From an uncultured Caryophanales bacterium (lineage in GTDB: Bacteria > Bacillota_I > Bacilli_A > RFN20 > CAG-449): a stretch of DNA of 36,356 nt. The stretch covers positions 1-36,356 of the forward strand of contig CAMEOO010000009.1 of NCBI GenBank assembly GCA_945929875.1, written 5' to 3'. This document shows positions 7,487 to 15,398 of this stretch, piece by piece. Both the position numbers and the translations under genes were made by a program. Each line of letters starts with the position of its first letter. Within the stretch, counting starts at the first letter, position 1. The notes beneath the pieces were generated by a model. That model was not told the origin of the DNA, made no database searches, and saw only the letters and a list, made by a program, of their open reading frames with translations.

Positions 7487-8284
7487 TTATTCTTCGATAT
7501 ATTCTTTTTCTTCTTCTACTTTTACATATTTTATGTACTCATAATTAGAATATTTCTTTGCTCTTTCACACATAACTTGGTATACTTTGTCTCTTAATTC
7601 CATACTAGCTTCATTAGCGCTTAATTCAGTATTAGGGTAAAATGGTCCATCGACAAAAGAAATAATCTTAGGTTTTTTAGAAAACTTTCTCTTTTGAAAG
7701 CAATGAGTGATTGCAAAGACCGGAGCGTTACATTTAACAGGATACTTAAATGAGATATTAGTAAAAGGTCTAATTTTCGTGTAGTAAGGCCAGATGTGAG
7801 CTTCTGGATAAATAGAAATCACTTGCTTTTCTTTTATTCTTTGCTCAATGCATTTTACCATCTCTTTGTGCTCCTTTAAAGTATTGGCCAAAGGAATAGC
7901 ACCCAGCATTTGCACAATATTCTTTAACCCTTTAATGGATAGAGCATCTGGATTACAAATGATATAGGCTCTTTTTGGAAGGGCCATAATAGGGACAGAG
8001 AAGCAATCGTTAAGATGGCTTGTATGATTTCCATAAACAAAATAACCGCTTTTTTTAACTTGCTTTAAAACTTTTTTATTCTTTAATCTTTGATGATGCA
8101 CGATCTTGTTGATAATAAAAACTAAAGGAATTGCAACTACGTAATAAACTATAAAACAAACAACTCGCCATAGGGTATTTTTATGTATATATTTATATTT
8201 AACACCCAAAGGTTTTCGTTGAATTTCGGTTTTAGCAAAATCATCATTAAGCTCATCAGTATAGTAGATTACTTTTTCTTTCAT
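7487..8284 (-). CDS. PlsC-like lysophospholipid acyltransferase
   Basis: A 265-residue membrane-associated acyltransferase, probably placing an acyl chain on a lysophosphatidate-type or glycolipid acceptor. A hydrophobic segment at about 36-60 anchors it. The catalytic block is NHTSHLND, with His and Asp one residue further apart than in the classical HX4D. The substrate block is YPEAHIWPYYTKIRPF instead of FPEGTRS. These changes are consistent throughout and suggest a subfamily rather than decay. It starts 1 nt after the stop of the upstream glycosyltransferase, with AAGGT inside that gene's end, so the two are translationally coupled. The pair likely builds membrane glycolipids. The exact substrate is unknown. 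Confidence 0.82.
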   Translation of the reverse strand: MKEKVIYYTDELNDDFAKTEIQRKPLGVKYKYIHKNTLWRVVCFIVYYVVAIPLVFIINKIVHHQRLKNKKVLKQVKKSGYFVYGNHTSHLNDCFSVPIMALPKRAYIICNPDALSIKGLKNIVQMLGAIPLANTLKEHKEMVKCIEQRIKEKQVISIYPEAHIWPYYTKIRPFTNISFKYPVKCNAPVFAITHCFQKRKFSKKPKIISFVDGPFYPNTELSANEASMELRDKVYQVMCERAKKYSNYEYIKYVKVEEEKEYIEE

Positions 8285-8285
8285 T

Positions 8286-9428
8286 TTACTTTTTTACCTT
8301 TTTTCTTTTATAGTTGTTTAATAGAAATTCTTCCATTTTATCCATGCACACTTTTAGATCAAAAACAAAAGAATTATTTCTATACTTATTTGAATACTCT
8401 TTCTTTTCTTCTGGGTGTTCGATCCAATAATCTATTTTTTTAGCTAGATCAGTTGAATCTTTATTAATAAATAATGATTTATCATCAAGAGCGAAATATT
8501 TTGTCGCACATTTTTTTGAGTTTGCTACGATAGGAACTAATCCGCACGATATAGCTTCTATACATGAAATAGATTCGATTTCAATTTCTGCTGGATGACA
8601 ATATAAATCAGAATAATTAATTACTTTAGCTAAATCTTCTCTTTTGAAGAAATTGAATTCACAATCGATTTTGGTCTTTTTGACTAGATGCATTAAACGG
8701 TTTTTATCTGGACCTGCACCTGCAAGAATTAAATGGATCATATCTTTATATTTACTTTGATCGATTGCTTTAATTAGTACGCTTTGATTCTTTTCACTAC
8801 AATATCTTCCTACATTTAGTATGACGAATTTATCTTTTAGACTATCTGGCTTCTCACAAGGATCATAATGGTATATTTGGTTAACACCATTAGAAATAAC
8901 TACTCCGTTAGTTTTTCCTACGATGCTTTCGAAGACATCTCTAATAAATTGAGTTGGGTAATGTATTGCATCAACATATCTATATACTCGTCTATAGAAA
9001 TATTTATATACCATATCATTTGCAGGCTTAAAATTCTTTAGAAAAAGATGGCTAGTAACATTTTCCGCTTGAGCATGAAAACTTGCAGTAAGAGGAATTT
9101 TATTCCTTTTACAATATTTTGCAGCATAATGTGAAAGAGAAAGAGGAATTAGTAGATGAACTAAATCAGCATTGTGTAAAGCCTCATTTAAAATCTTTTT
9201 ATCAAGTTTTGAAAGAGTAACTCCATTTCTATGCACGATTGGATTTAAAAATAATAGATTTAGTTCTGGAACAACATAGTATCCTTCTAAATTTTTCTTG
9301 TCTTTATCGTTGCATACTACTTTTACATCATGACCTTTTTCTTTTAAAGAACGAATAAGGTTCATTGCTGCGATAGTAGTACCATTATTTTCTTTTCCTA
9401 AGACATCACATACAATAGTAATTTTCAT
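8286..9428 (-). CDS. Glycosyltransferase family 4 (GT-B), probable glycolipid synthase
   Basis: The 380 residues form two Rossmann domains. The N-terminal Gly-rich acceptor loop is GKENNGTTIAAMNLI. The donor half starts at VILNVGRYCSEKNQ, and the E-x7-E nucleotide-sugar motif is EIESISCIE. This is the layout of diacylglycerol glucosyltransferases and phosphatidylinositol mannosyltransferases, which act on the inner membrane face. AGAGGTG at 9433-9439 (minus strand) sets the start. It is the first gene of a two-gene unit with the PlsC-like acyltransferase, which favours a lipid acceptor. A -10-like TATAAT occurs on the minus strand at 9458-9463. The family is firm; sugar and acceptor are not known. 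Confidence 0.87.
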   Translation of the reverse strand: MKITIVCDVLGKENNGTTIAAMNLIRSLKEKGHDVKVVCNDKDKKNLEGYYVVPELNLLFLNPIVHRNGVTLSKLDKKILNEALHNADLVHLLIPLSLSHYAAKYCKRNKIPLTASFHAQAENVTSHLFLKNFKPANDMVYKYFYRRVYRYVDAIHYPTQFIRDVFESIVGKTNGVVISNGVNQIYHYDPCEKPDSLKDKFVILNVGRYCSEKNQSVLIKAIDQSKYKDMIHLILAGAGPDKNRLMHLVKKTKIDCEFNFFKREDLAKVINYSDLYCHPAEIEIESISCIEAISCGLVPIVANSKKCATKYFALDDKSLFINKDSTDLAKKIDYWIEHPEEKKEYSNKYRNNSFVFDLKVCMDKMEEFLLNNYKRKKVKK

Positions 9429-9482
9429 AATACACCTCTACCAGTCATAATAATTATATTATACAGAGGTGATTAAAATATA

Positions 9483-9570
9483 TAAACTATTAAACTACTT
9501 TGTAAACTAATAGTATAATTTATTAACCTTATAGTTTATTTTACTACGATTTACTAGTATTATTAGTTTA
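9483..9570. promoter_or_regulatory. Cluster of five TAAACTA heptamers (candidate operators)
   Basis: TAAACTA occurs at 9483-9489, 9491-9497 and 9503-9509, and its complement TAGTTTA at 9532-9538 and 9564-9570. They lie in the divergent gap before the HTH-membrane regulator, around a TATAAT at 9514-9519. Confidence 0.5.
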
Positions 9571-9601
9571 TTTATTCTAAAATTAATGATAGGTGAAATT
9601 T

Positions 9602-10186
9602 ATGGAACTACAGAAAATAGTTGGAAACAACATTCAAATTTTAAGAAAGCAAAATAACATGACTCAAAAAGATTTAGCGGATATTTTTTCTTATACCCCT
9701 AATGCAGTATCAAAGTGGGAAAGAGGAGAAACCCTTCCTGAACTAGCTACTTTAAAGGCGATATCTGATTATTTTGGAGTTAGTGTCGATTGTTTAATCA
9801 CTGAAGATGGGGCAAATAACAAAGAGCATTTCCTTTTAGAGAAAGATAAGAGGAAGATCAGGTTAGTTCAAACTTTACTAATCATTTCTCTTTTTTGGAC
9901 AATAATTGTCGTCGTTTTTGTCTACTTATATCAAAATAACATAAATAGAGCTTGGACTTGCTTTGTTTGGATGGTGCCTATTTCGGCTTTAATTCCTACA
10001 GTTATCTATCGTAAAGAAAGCATGCCTATATTGAAATTTATCTTATCTACAATTGTTTTGTGGGGACTTCTAGTGTCTGTTTATATCCAATATATCGAAT
10101 TAAATTTGTTTTTGATATTTTTAATTGGCATACCAGCGCAGATTTCAATTTTTTTATGGTCAAAGATTATTAATATTAAGAAATAG
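9602..10186 (+). CDS. XRE-family HTH regulator with C-terminal membrane segments
   Basis: Residues about 5-65 are a canonical Cro/CI helix-turn-helix (MTQKDLADIFSYTPNAVSKWERG). From about 85 onward there are four hydrophobic segments, so the DNA-binding domain is tethered to the membrane. The true start is ATG 9602 with AGGTGA at 9591-9596; the GTG at 9593 lies inside that ribosome binding site. It is divergent from the glycosyltransferase and its end overlaps the convergent DUF4349 gene by 11 bp. Membrane-bound XRE proteins of this kind are common in Bacillota; a role sensing envelope state is inference. The repeats at 9483-9570 may be its operators. Confidence 0.85.
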   Translation: MELQKIVGNNIQILRKQNNMTQKDLADIFSYTPNAVSKWERGETLPELATLKAISDYFGVSVDCLITEDGANNKEHFLLEKDKRKIRLVQTLLIISLFWTIIVVVFVYLYQNNINRAWTCFVWMVPISALIPTVIYRKESMPILKFILSTIVLWGLLVSVYIQYIELNLFLIFLIGIPAQISIFLWSKIINIKK

Positions 10187-10946
10187 TTTTGTTTTTTCTT
10201 TTAAATACTAAATAAGCGATTAATACACTAGTTCCTGCAATTAGAGCGAAAGGTGAAGTGTAAAGTAAAATATATAGAATATTTATTCCTGCATCTTTTA
10301 ACGCATTAATGAAAATATCAAATCTACTTTGCTCTTTATTTTGGTTATAGGTGATATTTATCGTTACAAAATCCACTTTTTCACTAGTGGAATCTAGTTC
10401 TAAGTATAGTTGTTTTAGCGATATGTTTATTTCATCGATTTTATCATTTATTTTAAATATTTCATCAAAGGTTAAATTCTCATTTCTTAATAAATTCTCG
10501 TAAGCGGTTTTACTAGCTTCTAGGACGCTTATTTCCGCTTGGATATTATTATATGAAGTAGTAACATCTGTAGAAGTAAGAGATTGATAAGTGATAACAT
10601 CTCCTTGATCGTTCATAAAACTTAAGAAATCATTTAGTTTTTCCGTTGGAACTTTATATGTGAATCTAAAGTAAGAAGAGCTAGATTGAGTGGATGAAGA
10701 TATGTAACCATTTAATAAATATACTTCATCGCTTATTTTTTTCGCACTTGTGGAAATGTCAGTACAATTGATAGAGTAATCAAGTGTATAGATGATTTTA
10801 CGTGAAGAATCACTATAGATATTTATTTCATTAGTTGATCCATTATTTTGATTACTACTATCTATTACGCTAGAACTATTTGAGCAACTAAATAACATAG
10901 TTGAAATAAATAACAAACCTCCAATTATTTTTAAACTTTTATTCAT
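10176..10946 (-). CDS. DUF4349 lipoprotein with C-terminal membrane anchor
   Basis: The N-terminus is a lipoprotein signal (charged start, hydrophobic core, lipobox LFSC at about residues 18-21). A Ser/Asn-rich linker follows, then the DUF4349 domain: IIYTLDYSINC, YKVPTEKLNDF and a paired coiled-coil stretch around residues 130-185. A final hydrophobic helix (about 222-246) ends in a basic tail. Lipid anchor and helix place the domain on the outer face of the membrane. The function of DUF4349 is not known to me. AGGAGG overlaps the stop of the preceding HTH gene, so both form one unit. This pairing of an HTH-membrane regulator with an envelope protein suggests envelope sensing. Confidence 0.85.
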   Translation of the reverse strand: MNKSLKIIGGLLFISTMLFSCSNSSSVIDSSNQNNGSTNEINIYSDSSRKIIYTLDYSINCTDISTSAKKISDEVYLLNGYISSSTQSSSSYFRFTYKVPTEKLNDFLSFMNDQGDVITYQSLTSTDVTTSYNNIQAEISVLEASKTAYENLLRNENLTFDEIFKINDKIDEINISLKQLYLELDSTSEKVDFVTINITYNQNKEQSRFDIFINALKDAGINILYILLYTSPFALIAGTSVLIAYLVFKRKNKTIS

Positions 10947-10958
10947 TTTTCTTTCCTC

Positions 10959-11423
10959 CTAGAGATAAGCTCCAATGATGGATGCGATACAAAAAACAAT
11001 AGAAATAATTAATAAAGCGATCGGTAGAAACTTTCCTTTGTTTGTTTTGATGTTTATCGAACTTAAGACTATGGAAAATATATTAATGAAGATCGATATA
11101 ATAGGAACCATCCAAAGACATACACCAAATACTACGCTGAAAATGTTTATATATAAAAGAGTGTTTTTATTTTTTTCTTTAATATCTTTTTTGTTGTCGC
11201 TAGGAACACTATTTTTACATTCCATTATATTTTCGCTATTTAGTTGATCTAATGATACTGATAAATAAAGAGATATCTCCTTTAGTTTATCTAAAGTAGG
11301 CGTTGTTTGATCATTTTCCCAAAGGCTGACGCTTTGTCTAGAAACGTTTAAATAGGCAGCCATTTCTTCTTGAGATTTCCCTTTCATTCTTCTTGCATAA
11401 GCTATATTTTGTCCTAAACTCAT
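10959..11423 (-). CDS. XRE-family HTH regulator with membrane segments
   Basis: A 154-residue protein. Residues 3-60 are a Cro/CI helix-turn-helix (KSQEEMAAYLNVSRQSVSLWEND), followed by a charged linker and two or three hydrophobic helices from about 90 to the end. AGGTGA just upstream supports ATG at 11423. It is the first gene of a unit with the DUF4349 lipoprotein, whose ribosome binding site overlaps this gene's stop codon. An inverted repeat at 11460-11480, 36 bp before the start, is a likely auto-operator. Architecture resembles the HTH protein at 9602-10186, but the two differ in sequence, so they are probably distant paralogues. Confidence 0.85.
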   Translation of the reverse strand: MSLGQNIAYARRMKGKSQEEMAAYLNVSRQSVSLWENDQTTPTLDKLKEISLYLSVSLDQLNSENIMECKNSVPSDNKKDIKEKNKNTLLYINIFSVVFGVCLWMVPIISIFINIFSIVLSSINIKTNKGKFLPIALLIISIVFCIASIIGAYL

Positions 11424-11459
11424 ATTTTCACCTCAAGTTTATTATATTATTTTTTTAAT

Positions 11460-11480
11460 TTGCAAAACACCTATTTGCAA
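11460..11480. promoter_or_regulatory. Inverted repeat, candidate operator of the HTH-DUF4349 unit
   Basis: TTGCAAA (11460-11466), 7-nt centre, TTTGCAA (11474-11480). It lies between the divergent HTH gene and clpC, in the presumed promoter of the former. Confidence 0.5.
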
Positions 11481-11621
11481 TTATTATTTTAGCAAGATTT
11501 GTTTTACGTTGACTTGCAGGATGATAAATAAGATAAATAAGTTTATTTTTTGTTTAAAAAAATATTAAATGTCAATAATTCATTATGGATAAACATAAAT
11601 TAATTATGAAAGGAAATAAAT

Positions 11622-13640
11622 ATGCTTGAAAAGTTTTCTAGTGGCGCTCAAAGGATCATTTCTCTAGCGGAAGCTCTCGCCTTTGAATTTTCTCATCAAA
11701 GCGTCGGAAGTGAACATTTACTATTAAGTTTTTTAAAATGTAAAGATAATTTGCTATCAAAAGAACTAGGAAAATATGGAATTGATTATTTAAGTTTAAG
11801 AGATAGAATTCAAAATCTTTATCAAGAAGACGATAGCGGCAACCTTTATGTTCAATATACATTTGAATTAAAAGAAATACTTACCGATTCGATGAAGTTT
11901 GCTGATAAATATAACGAACCGCTCATCAGCGTCGATTCTTTAGCTATTAGTTTACTATCAAGTAAAAATGTAGCCTATGAATTATTAACTAAAGAAAAAG
12001 TAAATATTTCTTCAGTAATTAAGTCGATTAATAATTCAAAAAAAAGAAAATCAGAATTATCAACTATTCAAGATTTACATTTGCTAGGTTTTAATAATAA
12101 AGATCCTCTTATTGGTAGAGATAGTGAACTTTTTCAATTAATTAACGCATTGAGTAGAAGAAATAAACCTAACGCCATTTTAATTGGTGAACCAGGAGTA
12201 GGGAAAAGTGCAATTGTTGAAGAATTAGCAAAAAGATTAATTGAAAACAAGGTTCCTTCTTTAAAAGGGAAGACTATTTATGAGTTAGATATTGCTTCTA
12301 CAGTTTCTGGAACTAAATATCGAGGAGAATTTGAAGAAAAAATCAAAAAGATTATCAAAAAGGTTCAAGAAGATGGGAATGCAATACTATTTATCGATGA
12401 AATTCACACTATCGTTAAAGCAGGCGGCGCGGAAGGAGCCATCGATGCTTCCAATATTTTAAAACCATATTTGTCTAGAGGGGAGATTCAAATCATTGGC
12501 GCTACTACAGAAGAAGAATTCAATTTAACTTTCGACAAAGATAAAGCTTTAAAGAGGAGATTTCAACTTATTAGGGTAGAAGAGACCTCTTTAGAAGAGA
12601 CTCTAGATATATTAAAAAAAATCAAGCCCATATATGAGAAATATTATAAGATAAAAATTGATGATTATCTTTTACAAGAAATAGTTGACGTTTCTAAAAA
12701 GTATCTTTTAAATCAGAAATTCCCAGATAAAGCAATCGATATTTTAGATAACTCTTGCGTGATAAGTAAAGACCATTTAAAGGTAGAAGATATTTATTAC
12801 ACTTTAGAAAAATACTATAAAGTAGTGACTAATTATCAAAGGATTAATACTTTAAAAAAGATGCTAGAAGAAGAATTGATTGGTCAACAACAAGTTATCG
12901 ATGAAATTGTAAATGAGTTTACCATGATTGAAAAATCTTATGTGGATAATAATAAGCCTTTAGGCGTATTCCTTTTTAATGGCCCTTCTGGATGTGGTAA
13001 AACTCTATGCTCAAACATTATTTCTAAATGCTATTTTTCTTCTTTGCACACTGTTACCTTAAACATGAGTGTCTATAGAGATATCAATGGTTTAAGTAGG
13101 CTTATAAACTCTTCTTCAAACAACTATCTTGAATATATATCTCCTTTAGTAAAAACTTTAAATAATTGCCCTAATTCTTTAATTATTCTGGATGATTTTG
13201 ATAAAGTAACTAATGAGATAAAAGACTTCTTCTTAGATGTGTTTGACAAAGGATTTTTCTATGATAACCGCGGGAATTATATTAATTGTACGAATTCGAT
13301 ATTTATTTTAAATTCTAATTATTCTGAAACTAGCTATAACGATTTTAAAAATAATTTATCTAATTCTAACTCTCAATATGTTGATTTAGGAAAGAAATAT
13401 GGAGAAAGCTTTCTTTCAAGAATCACTAGAGTAATACAGTTTAACGAACTTAAAGAAAATAATATTAAATTGATTATGGGGAAGTATTTAAAAGAAAAAG
13501 GATTAGAATTTGAAACTGCGACTCTCGATGAAGCATTTAATTTGAGTTCTATAAACGAATATCGAAAAAGCGGAGCTAGACTAGGGTATAAAAATATTAA
13601 GAAAAAAATATTTCAAAAAGAGAAGATAAAAAATAATTAA
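11622..13640 (+). CDS. clpC: ClpC-like AAA+ unfoldase, shortened and with a divergent second ATPase domain
   Basis: The N-terminal Clp repeat domain (about 1-145) and first AAA domain (Walker A GEPGVGKS at about 189-196, pore loop GTKYRGEFEEK, Walker B ILFIDEIH) look normal. The ClpC middle domain is absent. The second AAA domain keeps Walker A GPSGCGKT (about 454-461), an arginine in FLSRI and GAR for sensor 2, but Walker B is ILDDFD with Asp for the catalytic Glu, the GYVG pore loop is missing, and no VGF/IGF ClpP-docking loop is seen. At 672 residues it is about 140 shorter than ClpC. ctsR, mcsA and mcsB are not adjacent. It may work without ClpP or MecA-type adaptors. Confidence 0.85.
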   Translation: MLEKFSSGAQRIISLAEALAFEFSHQSVGSEHLLLSFLKCKDNLLSKELGKYGIDYLSLRDRIQNLYQEDDSGNLYVQYTFELKEILTDSMKFADKYNEPLISVDSLAISLLSSKNVAYELLTKEKVNISSVIKSINNSKKRKSELSTIQDLHLLGFNNKDPLIGRDSELFQLINALSRRNKPNAILIGEPGVGKSAIVEELAKRLIENKVPSLKGKTIYELDIASTVSGTKYRGEFEEKIKKIIKKVQEDGNAILFIDEIHTIVKAGGAEGAIDASNILKPYLSRGEIQIIGATTEEEFNLTFDKDKALKRRFQLIRVEETSLEETLDILKKIKPIYEKYYKIKIDDYLLQEIVDVSKKYLLNQKFPDKAIDILDNSCVISKDHLKVEDIYYTLEKYYKVVTNYQRINTLKKMLEEELIGQQQVIDEIVNEFTMIEKSYVDNNKPLGVFLFNGPSGCGKTLCSNIISKCYFSSLHTVTLNMSVYRDINGLSRLINSSSNNYLEYISPLVKTLNNCPNSLIILDDFDKVTNEIKDFFLDVFDKGFFYDNRGNYINCTNSIFILNSNYSETSYNDFKNNLSNSNSQYVDLGKKYGESFLSRITRVIQFNELKENNIKLIMGKYLKEKGLEFETATLDEAFNLSSINEYRKSGARLGYKNIKKKIFQKEKIKNN

Positions 13641-13725
13641 CTCTAATGGAGTAAAAATAAAAAATCCCTCTAATATATTAATTGAAGGTTAATTTTGCAA
13701 AAACAATTTTTTCTCTTTACTCTTC

Positions 13726-13743
13726 CTATAACTTAAGTTATAG
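13726..13743. promoter_or_regulatory. 18-bp perfect palindrome at the rpsF promoter
   Basis: CTATAACTTAAGTTATAG is self-complementary. It sits inside a plausible promoter, TTTACT (13716-13721), 17 nt, TATAGT (13739-13744), overlapping the -10. It could be an operator, or the start of a leader hairpin if transcription begins upstream. Confidence 0.45.
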
Positions 13744-13750
13744 TTTATAC

Positions 13751-13816
13751 GGGTGTGAAGGCCCATTTACTCTCTGCTACTTAGGAAAGTAGCCAGATTA
13801 GACCATAGGGAGGTGT
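13751..13816 (+). promoter_or_regulatory. Structured rpsF leader, candidate S6:S18 autoregulatory element
   Basis: A stem GCTACTT (13776-13782) and AAGTAGC (13787-13793) with loop AGGA sits within flanking pairs. GGCCC at 13760-13764 could also pair with the GGG of the ribosome binding site AGGGAGG (13807-13813). Leaders of rpsF in many bacteria bind the S6:S18 complex; that this one does is inference from position and structure. Confidence 0.45.
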
Positions 13817-13821
13817 AAGAC

Positions 13822-14106
13822 ATGAAAAAATACGAGATTATGTATATCTTAAAAGCTGACCTTGATGATGCTAGCCGTAACGAACTAATCGGAAAGTTAA
13901 ATGAAATTCTTACTGTTGACGGAGGAACTATTGATAACGTTAACGAATGGGGATTAAGAGATTTAGCTTATGAAATCAAAAAGGAAGTTAAAGGTTACTA
14001 TGTTGTTGTTGACACAACAGTATCTAGTGCAAAAGTAGTCGAAGAATTCGGCAGAGTTGCAAAGATTAATACAAATGTTCTCCGTCATCTTGTTATTGCA
14101 AAATAA
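13822..14106 (+). CDS. rpsF: 30S ribosomal protein S6
   Basis: A small-subunit platform protein that pairs with S18. The 94 residues begin KKYEIMYILKADLDD and contain the family block WGLRDLAYEIKKEVKGYYVVVD. Length is normal and there is no C-terminal extension. GGGAGGTG precedes the ATG at 13822. It is the first gene of the conserved rpsF-ssb-rpsR unit, with a 24-nt gap to ssb, behind a structured leader that may provide feedback control by S6:S18. Confidence 0.97.
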   Translation: MKKYEIMYILKADLDDASRNELIGKLNEILTVDGGTIDNVNEWGLRDLAYEIKKEVKGYYVVVDTTVSSAKVVEEFGRVAKINTNVLRHLVIAK

Positions 14107-14130
14107 CCTAAATTAATAGGAGGAAAAAAT

Positions 14131-14589
14131 ATGATTAATCGTGTAGTATTAGTAGGACGCTTAACGCGTGATCCAGAATTAAGAAAAACCACTAGCGGGG
14201 CTTCAGTTGCATCCTTCACTTTAGCAATTGATAATCGTATGAAAGGACCAAATGGAGAAAAGACAACTTCTTTTATTCCATGTACAATTTGGAATCAACA
14301 AGCAGAAAATGTTGCTCGTTTTACCAAAAAAGGTGCTTTAGTTGGTGTTGAAGGAAGATTGAATCAAAGAAGTTACGATTCAAAAGATGGACGTCGCGTT
14401 TCGGTCATTGAAGTTATTTGTGACTCATGTCAATTCTTAGAAAGAAAAGATGATTCTTCTCCATCTTTAGTTGAACCAACAAGTGGAGATGTAGGATATC
14501 ATGCTGATCCAGAACCAGAAATGGAAACTGAACCAGAGAGCAAAAACGTTTCTTCTATCGATGTCACAGATGACGATTTACCATTTTAG
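14131..14589 (+). CDS. ssb: Single-stranded DNA-binding protein
   Basis: Coats single-stranded DNA in replication, repair and recombination. Residues 1-105 form the OB fold (MINRVVLVGRLTRDPELR, FTLAIDNR, EGRLNQRSY). A low-complexity acidic linker rich in Glu and Pro follows, and the protein ends in DDDLPF, the docking tip for partner proteins. Its 152 residues are typical. TAGGAGG lies upstream of ATG 14131. It lies between the two ribosomal protein genes that share its transcript, as in Bacillus. Confidence 0.97.
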   Translation: MINRVVLVGRLTRDPELRKTTSGASVASFTLAIDNRMKGPNGEKTTSFIPCTIWNQQAENVARFTKKGALVGVEGRLNQRSYDSKDGRRVSVIEVICDSCQFLERKDDSSPSLVEPTSGDVGYHADPEPEMETEPESKNVSSIDVTDDDLPF

Positions 14590-14636
14590 GTAAAAGTTAT
14601 TGTTCTCTTTTTTAAAGAGAGGAAAGGTAGGAAAAT

Positions 14637-14864
14637 ATGGGATTTAAAAAAGCAAGACCTAGAAAAAAGGTCTGTATCTTCTGCAAAAATAAAAATCAAG
14701 CAATCGATTATAAAGATGTTGAATTATTAAAACGCTTTATTTCACCAAATGGCAAGATTTCACCAAGACGTGTAACAGGAACTTGTGCAAAGCACCAAAG
14801 AGCTGTTGAACAAGCAATTAAGAATGCACGTTTTATGGCATTACTTCCATACATTGCAGACTAA
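14637..14864 (+). CDS. rpsR: 30S ribosomal protein S18
   Basis: A 75-residue partner of S6 in the small subunit. The core is [17 protein letters not shown], with [14 protein letters not shown] following. It keeps a CxxC pair (CIFC near residues 13-16) and a CxxH (CAKH), so it may be a zinc-binding form. AAAGGTAGG lies before ATG 14637. It is the last gene of the unit, ended by the hairpin at 14959-14986. The conserved gene order breaks here, where the accessory region starts. Confidence 0.97.
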   Translation: MGFKKARPRKKVCIFCKNKNQAIDYKDVELLKRFISPNGKISPRRVTGTCAKHQRAVEQAIKNARFMALLPYIAD

Positions 14865-14958
14865 AAATAATTTTTGTAATATTACAAGTTCGTTTTGGAA
14901 AAATATGACAATTTGAATTTGGAAAAATTACAGATAGCATTCGTATAAAAGAATATAT

Positions 14959-14986
14959 AAGATCGCTTAAAAGAGCGGTCTTTTTT
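14959..14986 (+). terminator. rpsF-ssb-rpsR terminator
   Basis: AAGATCGCT (14959-14967) pairs with AGCGGTCTT (14974-14982), one G-U pair, within a T run reaching 14986. Confidence 0.85.
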
Positions 14987-15016
14987 GCATTTTAAGGCAA
15001 AAAAGATAAATTGCGT

Positions 15017-15064
15017 TTGAAAAAGAGGGCACAATTAGATCATTTTATATTGAAAAAGAGGGCA
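15017..15064. repeat. 15-bp direct repeat pair, 33-bp period
   Basis: TTGAAAAAGAGGGCA occurs at 15017-15031 and 15050-15064, exactly 33 bp start to start. It lies directly before the first ATPase relic. A similar pair precedes the second relic at 15399-15446. Confidence 0.75.
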
Positions 15065-15096
15065 TTTCATAATATATATTTATGGAGATGATATTT

Positions 15097-15363
15097 ATGC
15101 TATGGAGAAAACGTTAAAAAGATATTATAGCTTGGATTTATAATGAGAAAAAAGAATTATTAGTAACTGGTGCTAGAACAATTGGTAAAACATATTTGAT
15201 TAAGAAAACATTAGAACAAGAAAATTGTGATTTCGTTGAATTTAATCTAATTAAACAACCTGAAACAGTTAAGCTTTTAGAATCTGTTTCTAATGATGAT
15301 TGTAAAACATTTTTAGAATGTTTAATATTAATGATTATTACATTCTGTGAAATAAATATGTAA
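15097..15363 (+). pseudogene. Relic of an AAA_14/DUF4143-type ATPase (first copy)
   Basis: With GGAGATGAT upstream, ATG 15097 opens a frame reading MLWRKR, then a TAA at 15115-15117, then KDIIAWIYNEKKELLVTGAR and IGKTYLIKKTLEQ. The GARxxGKTY block is the Walker A of the AAA_14/DUF4143 ATPases, of which only the first quarter remains; the frame stops at 15363. It is dead twice over, by a nonsense codon and by truncation. These ATPases are widespread in gut bacteria and their role is not settled. The N-terminal layout matches the second relic at 15491, so both came from the same family but not from a recent duplication. Confidence 0.7.
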
Positions 15364-15398
15364 ATAATATTATTATAATAAATAAAAAAACCTTTGAT

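Noticed and set aside
11424-11621. CtsR operator before clpC
   Set aside because: No GGTCAAA tandem heptads are present; only the inverted repeat assigned to the HTH gene and a weak TTGACT -35 are seen.
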